Numbered from the stretch's first letter, positions 11,378-23,805 are shown. The stretch is DNA of 64,000 nucleotides from Distichodus sexfasciatus (GCA_032718565.1 JAVGVS010000298.1:1-64000); one strand, 5' to 3'. Translations and numbers: made by a program. Notes: generated by a model from the letters alone, not told the origin.

Positions 11378-12290
11378 TAGTGTTATCCGGTCTTGAGACC
11401 AGTTTTTAAAAGTCTGGGTCTCGTCTCGGACTCGGTCGTATTTGTACTCGGTCTGGTCATGGACTCAGACAAAGAGGACTCGGGATTTTATTTGGAGACC
11501 AGCCGAGACCACAACTCTGAGAATATTATTATTAAAACTCTTTGAGTCCGACGCAGCCATTTTGCGCTGTTTATTAATTAGTGTTTTAGTGTTTAACTTA
11601 CAGAAACCACACACATACCGTCAGAATCACAAGACGTTCAACTTACCGGACATTATATTCATTCCTCTGTATGTGACATTATTTCTGAATAATTCCATGC
11701 ACAAAAACTGAAGTAATTTCGTAAAAAGGCATTAATTACATTATTTGCGATATAAACACACTAGTTAGCGCTCACGACTCTCATATGGAACGCCATCATG
11801 CACAACAATGTAGCTCTCTTCAAGAAAGACCAAAAGCAACTCATCTTATAGACCAAAAATGAGCCCAAATCAGCTCAAAATTAACCAAAACTTCAGTATT
11901 TCTTCATTTTCAAATGATCAGATTTTTTTTTTTTCCATTTCATTTTTATGTTAGCAGGTAATCAATAGGGACAAAAAACAGAAAAATGTATTGTTTGCTA
12001 TCAAATAATTTAAATATGTATACAGGTAGATATCAAATGGATAACGAAGTTTTTCCGCTCAGCACTAACCTAATTTTTCTTCACAGCACTAAGTGAAGTG
12101 ATTTCCTCATTATAGATATGTAAGAGTGAAATATTGAATAAACATCTTTAATGTTGCTCTGCATCTTCCACTTATTTGTCATGTGGTGTAGAACGTGCAT
12201 TGGTCCGGTCTCGGTATCGGCCCTTCAGAGTCTCGGTCTTGTCTCGGTCTCGACACACTCTGGTCTTGGTCTGGTCTCGGTCTCGTTCTT
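11378..12290 (+). mobile_element. family A hAT-like element, copy 1
   Basis: Begins TAGTGTTATCCGGTCTTGAG and carries repeated GGTCTCG/CTCGGTC words at both ends. The interior includes CGTCAGAATCACAAGACG and CTCATATGGAACGCCATC. The right part (from about 12,020) recurs at 48,985-49,417. It is longer than the delimited copy at 39,855 because it retains middle sequence. Short open frames rich in GLVSVS come from the GGTCTC repeats. Confidence 0.65.
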
Positions 12291-12565
12291 ATTTACACCT
12301 TATTTATTTGGACATATATTCCATGTGCCTTCTTTGTACTCTGTAGAAACCGAAGCCACGCTGTCTCGTCTCTCTGTGTACTTGTATAGGCTATAAACTG
12401 AGACTAAACAATAAAGTTTACTTTGACTTTAAGCTGATCATTTAGCAGCGACCAGAGCTGAAACTAAACCAGGGTGAAAAGTCTGGGTGTAATGATACAT
12501 CAATCTACAATACATTGATTGAACGCAGGCTCTTGAATTAAATCAAATTGAAATCATATTGTAGC

Positions 12566-13475
12566 AGTAGGGCTGTGCGATATGGCAAAAAAATCATATT
12601 GCGGTACATTTTGAGCCCTAGGCGATAGACAGTATATATTGCGGTATATAATTAGATCTGTAAATTTCAATATAACTGTTACTTTAAAGTAACAATTCTT
12701 TCCTTGTTTGTGTAAAACACTAGCTTATTGAGTTTTCTTCAGTTCTACAGCCGTGTAAAAATATATTATGTAAATGTCTTAACTTTTTTTAGACCAAAAA
12801 ACGTAAGACATTGCACAAGGTGAAAGTGGCCCAGTGTCCTTATCATTTAACTTTCATTCAAATGTAATATATAAATGTAAATATTTTACATTCATGTTTT
12901 TACTTAGTTCTTAGCTTTATTTATTTACTTTCTCAAATTTCTTACTTTTATTTACAATGACTTGCACAGTCTCACGAGGGAGCCAGGTGTTCATTTCAGC
13001 ACATTATGCCTGTAGAACTAAGCATGTGGCAAATAAAGAATCTTTAATCATTTCTGCCATTAAATAAAAAGGACGTTTCTGGTCAAATCCGTCGATCGGA
13101 CGTGGCGTGGCGAGCGGCAGACGGAGCGGTTCCTTGTCGAAACATATGGGCCCAGGGTGGAAAAGTAATGGCGCATTCTTTGGCTTCTCTCATATTCAAC
13201 AGCGTATATTTTGCAGATTATGTTTTTCTGCTCAGTATCTGAGACCCTAAATCCAAACCATGTCCAGATTATGGACGTTGCTCCGGTCTTATTAACGAGC
13301 TGCTCTTCCGTACACTCTTTCTCCATTTTCCGAAAACAAATGCCTCGTGGTGTGGTTTTCGCGCATTTGACGCGACTTTTATACCGTTTATACCGTCCAC
13401 TCCTACGTAGCAAACATCGTGATATCGGCAGACGCCGACCGATGAATTGGTATAATATTGTATTGTGATGCCACT
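12566..13475. mobile_element. hAT-type element, left end clear
   Basis: Left terminus TAGGGCTGTGCGATATGGC, followed by GCGGTATATAATTAG. The sequence to about 13,475 ends GGTATAATATTGTATTGTGA without a matching inverted terminus. A GC-rich stretch at 13,080-13,420 is open on both strands but matches nothing I know. Confidence 0.5.
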
Positions 13476-13711
13476 TGTGATTTAGACCCCATGATGCTGC
13501 CTCCTGCTGGACGCCACCCAGCTTCTGATATTCATAATATTTGTACAGAACCTACAAATTAACCTTAAAAAAAAAAGTTGATTTATTATTTTAAGAATTT
13601 TTGCTTTGCATTGCCCATCCTTTTTTGGGTTATTTTAAAATATTCCCCTTGTATCACTGTAACACAGTACATAAACCTTAACCCAACCCCTAATCACCAA
13701 TAACCTTAAAG

Positions 13712-14461
13712 CAGTGATGCGCGGGTCGACCCGTGATCCGCAGGTAACTGCAGACATTTTTAAAATATCATAGGTGCGGGCGGGCGGGTCAAAAAGTTAC
13801 AAAACGCATTTCATTATCGATCAAAACGTGTTGTAAACGGGGTTCGAATTACCTCTCCTCTCGATGCTGGCAAGAGCGGTGCTTTGCGTTCCTGCAACCA
13901 GTGCATCGAGCGAGCGCACGTTCAGTTCAGTTCAGCAGGTCGCGTGCTGGAAGCGCGTCGAAATAGGCTAAACCCCGGCACGGTGGATTCCATCCTCTTT
14001 CTCCACAGTGCTTCCAAACAGCTGTCATAAATGCAGTCGGCGTATATTTTTCAATTTTGGAGTTTTCAATTTGTAGGATAAGCTACTAGTTTGGTGAAAT
14101 ATCACGGTCAAATATGCTCTGCTCTACTTCATTTTAGACAAAATTAAGTTAAAAGAAGACCTAAGTTCTACTGAGTTCATTCAAATCTGATAGAGTTCTC
14201 AGATCTGATGTTACATCAGATGTTTTGACAGCTAGTGTGTTTTGCATACATGCGCGCTTGTGTGTGTTTGTGTGTGTGCCAGAGAGATGTCTTTCGTGCA
14301 ATTTTCCACAACCCTTCGATAAATAATGACGTAAAAATCGATCTTTCGGTTTCTTTTTTGTTGTTTGGTACACAGTTAATCTTGCACAAAATTGTATCAC
14401 CATCTTCAACACGAATCTAGCACAAATCTATGTCATCTTTAACCACAAGGAATCATGACAC
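13712..14461 (+). mobile_element. family G hAT-like element, copy 1 (left part), interrupted by another hAT
   Basis: Begins CAGTGATGCGCGGGTCGACC and runs parallel to 35,402-36,160, sharing GCTAAACCCCGGCACGG and CTAGCACAAATCTATGTCAT. Its continuation lies after 15,535 for only about 15 bp (ATAAATGACACTCC) before the sequence changes to the shared module seen in other families. Confidence 0.7.
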
Positions 14462-15527
14462 TAGGGCTGCAACTAACGACTATTTTGATAGTCAACTAGT
14501 CATCGACTATTGAAACGGTTAGTCGACTAATTGGATTATAAATTGCATTATATAAATATATAATGGCTCCGATTTAGCTACCAGCTTTTATATTAGATAT
14601 GAGGTTATTTAAATTTTGTGGTAAATAATAAAGACAAAAAAAGATAGTTCACTCAAAAGCATATTTTAATAAATACGTTTCTTCTTTGCCTTATCTAGCC
14701 TTACGATGGCTCCTGGTTTTCTGATGGTACTGAGAAAATGGTAACATACCATTATAACATTTATGAGCGAGTGACAAAGGCGTTGGTTACTTTACCGTTT
14801 TGCGTGCTTATTAAACGTGTAAGACCTAACTATTAAATTATAATTATAAGGTCGATAAACTATAACTTGCGTTTAACCGACCCGTCGCCGTTCCTCTTCC
14901 TCCGACATCTTTGGTTTTTCTGTAGGAACTTTCTTAAGCCAATCACAAAACCAGGAGCCATCGGCCAATAGGATTCGCAGGCAGAAACTGCCAAAACCCC
15001 GCCCCCAAACTGTCCAAACCCGCCCCTTTCAAACCACACGCGTAGAAATCTCACTCGAGCAAAAAAGCCGCTCGTCGGTAATCTACTTTGTGCGCGAGGA
15101 CATTTAACACATCGAGAGGAAAAAGACATTCGAGAGAGGAAAAATACAGTTTGCGCGCAATATTATCACAACCGCGCACTCGATTCTTAATTTTGTGCTC
15201 TCGAGTTTCACATTTGCGCTCGCGACTTTGAAATTTACGCCCGCAAAATTTTTGCAGCAAGCCATTTTGCGCGCTCTAGTTTTGGCGTTGATGTGACGCC
15301 ATAGGGCCATTCTTCTAGCTGTCACTGAATGCTATTGCGCAAGAGCGAATCTCACCAGAGTGTGGTGTATAGGTGCACTCTATTGGAAAGCGGTAGTATT
15401 GCACAGGTAGAAAGGAAGGAAAACGTTTCACTCCGTTTAAAAAAACGTCTGGCGACAATTATCGACAATCAAGTTCGTCGGCGACTATTTTTATTGTCGA
15501 CAATGTCGAATAATCGTTGCACCCCTA
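14462..15527 (+). mobile_element. hAT-like element with 8-bp target duplication
   Basis: 1,066 bp, starting TAGGGCTGCAACTAACGAC and ending ATAATCGTTGCACCCCTA, i.e. terminal inverted repeats TAGGG(C/G)TGCAAC. It is flanked by CATGACAC (14,454-14,461) and CACGACAC (15,528-15,535). The element at 35,402 shows the corresponding unoccupied site. There is no intact transposase. A GC-rich interior (14,860-15,300) contains many GCGCTCG-type words. Confidence 0.85.
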
Positions 15528-15535
15528 CACGACAC

Positions 15536-15830
15536 ATAAATGACACTCCGTTAGTTAGCGCTCGCGACTCTCACAGGGAAGTCCAACATTCATTAAAACC
15601 TTCCAGTTCAGTTAAATCTTCCCATTTATTACAGACAAAACTTATATTTTAGCTGAAAAATAACAACAACCAGCGTTCTACTCACAGTACAGACATTTAC
15701 TTGATATTTATTTATTCCCGTGTCCACAGCGCTATTGTGCCGCGGCTCTCATATGGAACGCCCTCGTGACAGAAATGTACTTCTCTCCCAGAAATGAGCT
15801 CCTGTCTTTCCTACCGTTTAGGGAGCGATC
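15536..15830 (+). repeat. shared module (CATATGGAACGCC type), copy
   Basis: TTAGTTAGCGCTCGCGACTC, TTATTACAGACAAAACTTAT and CTCATATGGAACGCCCTC recur in other elements at 11,760-11,820, 30,420-30,480, 40,010-40,060 (reverse), 50,990-51,060 and 57,355-57,550, under different terminal sequences. Confidence 0.6.
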
Positions 15831-16048
15831 AAGTATTCTAACCACATCTCCTCTAACCTCTCTCTCACACACTGTTTTTTAGCTGTTTTTTGTGTTGTGA
15901 GCATGGTGTTCTCGTTCTAGAAAATTCATTTCACTGAAAAAGAAAATCTTACAGAAGTCTGACCTTGAGTGCTTCTGCCAAATGAACCTTAACAGCTGAA
16001 GCTGAAACCAGTGTGTCAAATTTAAAAAAAAATAAAAGCACACTCGAG

Positions 16049-16291
16049 TTAAGTAAAGTCTCTAACAGGCTGCATTAGCGATGAGACTTTGAATTTCATC
16101 GTGGCTTTCCAAACTGTTTGGTCAGAAACCTGCACAGTGGACGCAGTCAAAACTGGGAGTTTGACTTTCACCAGGTCTTTATAACACACCTTATCTCTTA
16201 CAGACACTAACTGATAAACGCAATCTGGCTGCCCGAGCTTCACATGTTTACTGCCTTTTGGTTCCATCTGTTTGATGATTTCCATTTCCAC
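16049..16291 (-). CDS. anonymous 80-codon open frame
   Basis: A minus-strand frame open from a TAA just upstream to TAA at 16,049. It includes EIIKQMEPKGSKHVKLG, then QPDCVYQLVSVRDKVCYKD and MKFKVSSLMQPVRDFT. Composition is protein-like (K/V-rich, not repeat-derived), unlike most open frames here. I do not recognise it, and no splice partner or promoter is evident. It may be a fragment of a transposon protein or an orphan exon of the possible gene starting in the CpG-rich block at 17.8-18.2 kb. Confidence 0.25.
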   Translation of the reverse strand: MEMEIIKQMEPKGSKHVKLGQPDCVYQLVSVRDKVCYKDLVKVKLPVLTASTVQVSDQTVWKATMKFKVSSLMQPVRDFT

Positions 16292-16391
16292 GTGTCGAAG
16301 CTCATATTAAATATATTTACATCATATAGTCAAAATATAATATACACTACACACATATACATATACAATAAATAAATATATATTCTATTAT

Positions 16392-16505
16392 GGGCCAGAT
16401 AGTAGAGTAACGGTTGGAGAGTTGCCCCTATGATCTGGACCGGTAAAAGTATCGCTGAGGTACTCATAAACAATGCACCCTCCTCAAGCACTGCTTAAAT
16501 TCAAT
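16392..16505 (+). mobile_element. SINE-A fragment
   Basis: GGGCCAGATAGTAGAGTAAC, ATGATCTGGACCGGTAAAAG and TCAAGCACTGC match the 5' half of the SINE-A copy at 33,222. Confidence 0.5.
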
Positions 16506-16509
16506 CTGA

Positions 16510-17600
16510 CCACCAGCACCAGCAGAAAATGTGAGAATGTGGACACTAAGTTGCTCTATTTTCTGAAACAGGACATTTGCAGTCCTTCTGCAGCTGATTT
16601 GCCATTTCTTTGAGTCCCAGGTTCCTAATTGGGGTCACGGCAGGACGGTCGTCCCCCTTCCACGGACTGTGCAGCGTAACAAGAAGGAGCGATTCAAGTG
16701 AGGAATTTTAACGCTTTTATCGTGATCTCTTTTTTTTTGTTATGCCAAAGCCAGAGCACCTGAGCTATTGTGTCTGGCTCAATACGGATCAAGAGGTAAG
16801 AATTTAATGTTTACACCTGCATTATGAAGATTTCAATGATCATAATAATGAGGATGCTGATGATGATCCCTTAATATGTTTTAATCCTGATAATAAAAAA
16901 ATAATATTTATTATCATCATAATAATGATGATTGTGATGTTGCCTGATGAGCTGATCATTTTTTTGTTTGCTGTGCTGCTAATTTTTGGAATGCAAAAAC
17001 TACTACTACTACTACTACTACCAATAATAATAATAACAGAAGTAATTAGTAGTGTAGTGAGCTTCAGTGGAGTTTAAAAGCTCATAAAAGCACATGCACT
17101 AGTGCACCTGGTTTCATGGAGAACCTTTATTATTACAGAAATTTTAAAACATATTGAGTATTTTAAAACTCATTTACAGCAATAAAATTGATATTTTTGT
17201 GGAACCTAAACATTATTTAAACAATCCTTCACACATGATAATGAAAACATTTTGTCAGAAACATTTATGAACAATTATTTATACCATATTAGTTCCAAAA
17301 ATCTCTAATACAGTTTTTTTTTTAAAGTCTGAAATGATATTTGAAGCAGCTTGTATAAGTTGACATTGTTTTATCATAAATAATATTGCCTTAATAATTG
17401 TGATAAAATAGTGCTAATTAAAAGAACCTGTCTGGACATTTATATTTGATTATGTTGTGAATCTTTGTTTTAAATCGTATTTTAAAGCTTTTACTTGCTT
17501 TTTGGTGGAATTAAGATTGCTCCAGTCATTAATTAAACTTAACCATAACTTACTTAGTAATTAACGACATTAAAACGTATAAAAATAAGAACGTTCAACC
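16510..17600. other. AT-rich DNA with short triplet repeats
   Basis: Only (ACT)n at 16,998-17,021 and (ATAATG)-like runs around 16,840-16,930 stand out. No gene seen. Confidence 0.5.
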
Positions 17601-17606
17601 GGATTC

Positions 17607-17738
17607 GGGGATTTAAACCGGAGGCTAACAACGCAGTCAGCCAAAAATAATCAGGTTCTTTAATGTGACAGTGTTTGGATCATTATTTTTGACTGCGTTG
17701 CTAGTCTCTATCTTAAATCTCACGAGTCCGGGATTTCA
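17607..17738. repeat. imperfect inverted repeat, possible small foldback element
   Basis: Arms GGCTAACAACGCAGTCAGCC...AAAAATAAT and ATTATTTTTGACTGCGTTGC...TAG extend imperfectly to about 55 bp each with a short loop. It lies beside the CpG-rich block. Confidence 0.6.
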
Positions 17739-17789
17739 ACCGTAACTTAATTGCATTTAATAACTTAATTAAATGATAAATTAGCTCTC

Positions 17790-18235
17790 AACAAACACCG
17801 GGCACGGTTAACAGAGAAGCAGAAAGTTTTTAACGGAGAAGCCCGAGAGAGTTCGATGAGTTTAACAGAGTTTTTTATCCACCACGTCTTGAAAGCGGAA
17901 AAATAATAAACATTGCGAACTTTTTAATCAACCGGAGCCCACGCGCCGCTCCAACTCACCCGCGTGCGCCGCTCCAACTCACCCGCGTGCGCCGCTCCAA
18001 CTCACCCGCGTGCACCGCGTCCTGTCCGGTCCGCCGTCCTTCTTTAAGTCCTTCCGTTCTCACCGACGGGAGGAGACGCCGAGCGCGAGGACACCGACAA
18101 CAAACATGAGCGTCACCCGCCACACTCGCGTCACCGGGCACGCGGCGGGCGGCGCGTAGCCGAATATCACGAGAACGCGCAACGGCCGAACGGGGGCGCG
18201 TTCACGACACGACTACTGCTGTCAGCGCACGCTGT
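17790..18235. promoter_or_regulatory. CpG-island-like block, candidate promoter or first exon
   Basis: It is much more GC- and CpG-rich than anything nearby, with words such as GGCGGGCGGCGCG and CGAGCGCGAGG, inside DNA that is otherwise AT-rich and methylation-depleted. On the minus strand GCGGGTGAGTTGGAGCGGC, a good splice donor, occurs three times in tandem (GTGAGT at 17,954-17,959, 17,977-17,982 and 18,000-18,005). A minus-strand 5' non-coding exon is therefore the most economical reading. No coding exon following it could be identified to the left. Confidence 0.45.
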
Positions 18236-18239
18236 TAAA

Positions 18240-20640
18240 ACTCTCAAATTTCGGTTTTATTGAATTGATTATCCTATTTTTTTTTACTATTATATAAATA
18301 ATTATAAGAAATAAGTGCTGAATATACTTAATATAAATACAATATTATATTTAATAGAAAAAAAGCAAAAACTTTTATGCATCACCAGTGATACACATGG
18401 ACTAAATTAAACGAAAAGTATAACTTAACATTCTTTTTGACTTGTATGTTCTTTAGTTATGAATAGTGAAACTTGGTTTACAGTGTGAGTTACCTTTCAT
18501 TAAATGTTTAATAAAATGCTAAAGCTGCCAAATTAAACCTAAATGTGTTTTCCTCATCCGTCTGATTAGTCTTCACAAGACTTCAGTCCTTTTGTTTCTG
18601 TCAACATATTTTCACGCAAAAATTCCATGTTTGATATTCACTAAATCAAATTTAAATCAATTTCTCCATGAAGACGCCAGGTGTCGAACCGCCATTTTGG
18701 CTCAACTTTGCATTCTGGAACAATACGCTGCCTCACGGCAAACATCTTTATATGAGATTTTATACTTTAAGTAAGGTTCTATAATTTATATAAGGTTTAA
18801 GTCCACTCCCAACTCGCTGTTTTTAGGATGATTTTGTGGTGTGAGTATAGTTCACAGACCTGGGGATCTAACAAATTTCATGAATTCTCACATCATTATC
18901 TGAAAAAGACATGCAGCAACATGTGTTTTTGGAAGATTTGTTTCTGAAGTACTGATTTCACTAGTTTATTCAAAGCAGTGAAGAAAGTTTAGGCTTCTTA
19001 GTTTATATAAGTACAACATAGCTCTCTTGACACCTGTCAAGCCGAACGTAAAACAGTGGATCCAACCAAAATTTGGGTCTTTACCGTACATTTGCCAAGA
19101 ATCGTCCTTAGAGCCAATAACTTTTATTTCTGATAAATAAAGCTATGGTGTGGGCAACATCATTCATTCATTCTTTCATAATCCAAATGCCTGATCCCAA
19201 CCGGGGTCGCAGTGGGGGGCTACATCATGTCATTCTGATTCTGTCTCACTTTCATCTTCAGTAGGACATTGGTCATTCTTAGGGTTACCACCTAGGTCTG
19301 ACAAAAAACCTAGACATTTCATTATGACAGACTATTATAAAGAAGGCCAAACTATGAAAGGTGGCAACCCTAATCATTCCACTAGTTGTCTCCGTCATGC
19401 AAATCACATTTAGTCACATTTTTACTCACTTTTTTTTTTTTTGCTGCAAATCTTCTTGTCGCGTCTTTTACGTAGCATGTTTTATGCTTCTTACTTTTGT
19501 TTGTGAAATCACACTCGATTTTGTTAAGGCACAGATGTTAATAACATTGACTATGTTGCACTCAGTTACATTATCCTAAAGGAATGAACCTGTTTAGAAA
19601 ATGCAAGGCGTGAAAAGTATGTGTAAAAATGGAGAGTCAGAAATAGAAAAACTCAAGTAAAGTATAGATACCTGAAAATTTGTAAATTCGCCACTTCCCA
19701 CCTTTGCGTCTAATACTGCCTTCATGCTTATGATCGTGTTTCCCATCTTCAAGTATTGATCGGTGAATACCACTTAGTTTGAGGCTAAATATAAAGACTT
19801 TTACCAAATCCTACAAGGTTGAAGAGTCCTGCAGAGTTGAGTGGTTTAAACTAAGAACAAAAGGCAGGGGCTACGAGGAAGACAGGAGAAGACATGTATT
19901 CGTATGCAGGATTGATTCATATATACGATGAAAACTTTATGAGTAGACTCTAATTTATTGGTATTCTCTCTTGTCAGTTAGCTGATGGATTGAAGTCCTA
20001 CCAATGCTTTTTCCTCTTCTGTTTTCTTAAACGTACCTGTTCAGATGTCCATGAAACCTGAGTCAATCTGGAACTCTTTAAAATCAGCTTGAACCTGCCT
20101 GAGAAGTTTCTACACTAAATTACGGCAGTATACAGCAAACTTGTTCTCATTTCCTAAAACAACATTGGGTTTAAATATTTCCTTTTACAGATGAACATTA
20201 TCACTCCATGTGGTCCATTTCTCCTCATCATCACTCTCTTGTCTAAGTACTCACAGCCAGAACTGGTCTGTGATTTTATCCAGTCCACTTCCAGGCCTTG
20301 TGTGTGTTAATTTCTTCCCTAATGAGGCGAGATAAGCAATCCTGATTGGTCAGAACACGCCTGTGTTTGACATTCCAGTTATCTTCTCTGACAGTTTGCA
20401 GGGGAGCTCTACATATAAATACTCATGACTAAGGCTGAAATGAAGTAACTGAATTTACTCAATTACAAAAAAACTTGATTTCCATATCTTTGCATCAAAG
20501 CTTTGTTTAAAAACATCTATAAATGTTTCCCTGTGTTTCACGATAATCGTTGAATTTTCATTACTTTAATTTTTGCATTTCCATGCATTTTTGCATTTTG
20601 CATGACACCAAACATACAAAGCAACCAGTTCATGAGGTTA
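18240..20640. other. intergenic AT-rich DNA
   Basis: No gene or long repeat recognised except the SINE-C 3' fragment at 19,162-19,224 (-), which ends in CATTCATTCATTC-type tail. Confidence 0.5.
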
Positions 20641-20674
20641 AATGTGACAGAATATTTTGCAGTTCAAATAATAA

Positions 20675-20820
20675 AATGCAACAAAATGTGACCTCTGCAT
20701 TTGACCCATCTGTGATGGAGCAGTGGTCAACTTTTTGGCAGTACTCGGGAAGCAGTGCTTGCTCATGAGTACCTTTACCAGTCTGGGACTTGAACTGGCA
20801 ACCTTCCGATCATGGGGAAA
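20675..20820 (-). mobile_element. SINE-A fragment
   Basis: GTGACCTCTGCATTTGACCC, then GCAGTGCTTGCTCATGAGTA and GGGACTTGAACTGGCAACC (box B side), matching the copy at 52,628 on the same strand. Confidence 0.65.
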
Positions 20821-21789
20821 CATGACAGATAGACTGAAGGCCAACTCCTGGGGTCAGAGGTGTCAAACTTGCAGCATTTTTTCAAGTTGAACTTATGAAT
20901 ACCTCAGTAATTATTTGATCAGCAGAATCGTGTTAATAAATTAGCCACGATGTTCAACCCCGCAGCTTCCTTAACCCTTAAGGCCTGGAGTCTGACACCC
21001 TGCTCTACGGCACCAAAAAATCTGGAGGGAACTGGGTGCAGTTTTTTAAAAGTCGTCAATAATTTGCACCAAATGCGACATTACAGACGTTTTCTGAAAC
21101 TTCACACGTGGCATTGCTGTCTCTGCTGTGCCAGGTCAACGAGTGAAAAAGTATTGCTTATTTTATTTTAGGAGATGTTTTTCAGATTGCTGCAAATCGA
21201 GAGCAAACAGGAACACTGAGTACAGGCAGGACGGCAAAGAGAGATAGCGAAAGCAAAACTGAAAATATGGTACCAAAGCAATATGTAACCATGCTTTTCC
21301 CACTAATAATGCCTGAAATAACTGAAAAAGAATGCAAACATGTTGTTGAACCTATTGACCATTAGGAAACTGCATAATACAGCTGCACTTTGTAGATGCA
21401 CACTGCGGGGCAAAGAATCTTTACTTATCATTTCAGCAAATATTGACAGATTTTCATAATTCTCTCACTTTTCCATTCAGAATTAAATTAGCATTAAATT
21501 GGATTGTTTTATTGGCCATCGCATCTTAAACATGTAGCTACAATAATTTGTGAAAAGTCAAAAGTCAATCTGGGGGCGCCCCCTTGTGGTAAAAATAAGG
21601 AATGACAAGTTTTTCCAGTAAAAATGACATAAAAAAGAGTTTTACAATCACAATTACTGACAAGAAATGCTATACCCCGGATCTCCTCAATGAGCTGAAA
21701 TTTAAGGCATGAACGCTATTTCAGTGGCAATAAAAAATTAATCAGTGTGATGAAGAAAAAGAAAAAATGCAGAGGACAAGGTGAGACTC

Positions 21790-22295
21790 AAGACTCTACA
21801 ATACTGTATATTTACTATCATATATAATCATGATAAGTTACTTCCAAAATGTAGTAGATTATAGATGACTAGTTACTGTTACTTCAAAGTAATTTGTTTG
21901 ATTACAGTACTACGGTGTCTGAACTCTAACGTGTTATACAACTCCTGCATTACTTTTGAGTTATTTCACCAAAAATGTGGTTTACTGCAATTCATTCTAT
22001 ATCCAGTGGAGGGGGATGTGGTGCAGCATAATGACTCTAGCTACCAACACTGTGGAGAAAAGAACTCTTTTAATCACACTATTTTTCTCTTGTGCCAAAG
22101 CTTTTGTGGTGTTGGTGGTTTTTATATAAAAACAAGATAACACTAAATTTTGGGTTGTAATGTGTGTTACTGTAATATGTAGTGAGTATAATATTATTGG
22201 AAATGTATTAGTAATGCCATACATTATTGTGTTACAGCAAAGTGTTAATACATTACTGTAATTGCGTTGCTTTTGTAACGTTACTCTTAACACTG
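21790..22295. mobile_element. hAT-like repeat with AACGTTACTCTTAACAC end
   Basis: Contains TAGATGACTAGTTACTGTTA, TCCAGTGGAGGG and the terminus GTAACGTTACTCTTAACACTG. A second copy, 47,655-48,960, is split by another hAT. No coding capacity seen. Confidence 0.55.
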
Positions 22296-22389
22296 TTTAT
22301 AGCCACATGTCGTTGCTTGTTTAGAGAGGAAGTAGATTTGGAAATGACTTTATATCTGCACTGAGGAGACTGGACATTGACCGAGGACA

Positions 22390-22460
22390 GTGTTCTCTCT
22401 CTCTCTCTCTCTCTCTCCCTCTCTCACACACACACTTTCTCTCACTATCTCTCACTCTCA

Positions 22461-22501
<41 letters not shown>

Positions 22502-22754
22502 TATCTCTCACTCTGTCTCTCACTATCTCTCTCTCACTATCTCTGTCACTCGCTCTCTGTTTATCTGTCTTATTCCTCTCTCATTCCATTTTTTACTCAT
22601 TTTCCTCTTTTTCCTCCCCCTTCACTATATATCTCTGTCTGTTCTTCTTGCTCAGCTTCTCAGTCTATTTCCTTTATTTCTTCTTCTCTATCATTTGTCT
22701 CTTTTTTCTTTCGTTCTTTTCCTCTCTCTCTGATATTCTTGCTCAGTTTTTACA

Positions 22755-22795
<41 letters not shown>

Positions 22796-22990
22796 CATTT
22801 TTACTTTTTGTTCATTTCCTACTCTCTTTCTTTCATTCCTCACTTTTTATTTCCATTCCTCTTATTCTCTTATATTCTGTCTTTTTCATACCTTTCTTTT
22901 TATTTTATTCTCTCACTTTCTTTCTAATCCTCTCTCTGTGTTCTTCTCACTCAGTTTCTCTATTTCTTTCTTTCCTTCTATTCTCTCTAT
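22390..22990 (+). repeat. 600-bp (CT)n-rich polypyrimidine tract
   Basis: Pure CT runs at 22,396-22,420, 22,462-22,494 and 22,757-22,793, embedded in a pyrimidine-biased stretch. A 223-codon open frame across it is S/L/F only and is not a gene. A purine-rich counterpart follows at 23,300-23,450. Confidence 0.95.
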
Positions 22991-23805
22991 TTCTATGTCT
23001 TCTCATTCCTTCAGGGTCTGTCGTTCTCATTCACCAATTGGTACAGCAGAGTTGTACTTGAAGTGCTTACTCTCAGCTGCTGCTCTACAGAAACGCGGAA
23101 TGCTCTGAGCATCAGGAGCATAATAATAATTATATTTCTCTTGCGCTTCCTCGGAGATGACCACCTCCGTCCATTAAAACACGAAACGGACCTGGAACAC
23201 GCTGTGTACAAGATAAGAACAATTCACAGAAACATGACAGGGTTTTCCACTGAGAAAATACTGCAGCTGATTAATCAGGACAGAAGCAAGTGCTCACAAC
23301 ATGAGAAAGTAAAAGAGAAAAGGAGAAATAGAGTAGAAAAAAAAAACAGGAGGAAAAAGAGAGAGCAGGAGGGAGGTAAAGACTTACAGAGAACAAGAGA
23401 GCAGAGGAGAAGAGAGAAAATGAGACAAAGAGGGAAGAACAGGTGAAAGAAGAGAACTGGTTTTGGTCCGTTCTACTTTTATGATCCATAAATCTGTCAT
23501 TACAGCAGTAAAAAGTCCAAATGAGCTCTAGCACGTAGTCACGGTGCATGTTAGTGACTTCATTACACTTTATTCAACACGAGTGGTGATGAGATCAATG
23601 AGCTCAACTCTTTGGGAAAGATTATGTAATTATGCTCATACAGTACCAGTGAAATGTTTTTGCACACTTTTCCATTTATTTAATGAACAGCAGATTTTGT
23701 AAAATAATCTTGTGCGAGTATTCATCATTTTGAACACAGCATAACACAGCAAGATGTGACCTCTGCATTCTTATCACTTAGTAGACACTCTTATCCAGGG
23801 TGTAT

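Noticed and set aside
12151..12396. Frame with GLVSVS repeats
   Set aside because: Derived from GGTCTCGGTCT repeats at the end of a family A transposon; also seen at 49,286.
18592..18774. 60-codon plus-strand frame downstream of the CpG-rich block
   Set aside because: Short, no splice support and no recognisable protein; length expected by chance in AT-rich DNA.
22390..23061. 223-codon open frame, S/L-rich
   Set aside because: It is read through a (CT)n tract; all frames are open because the repeat lacks stops. No domain.
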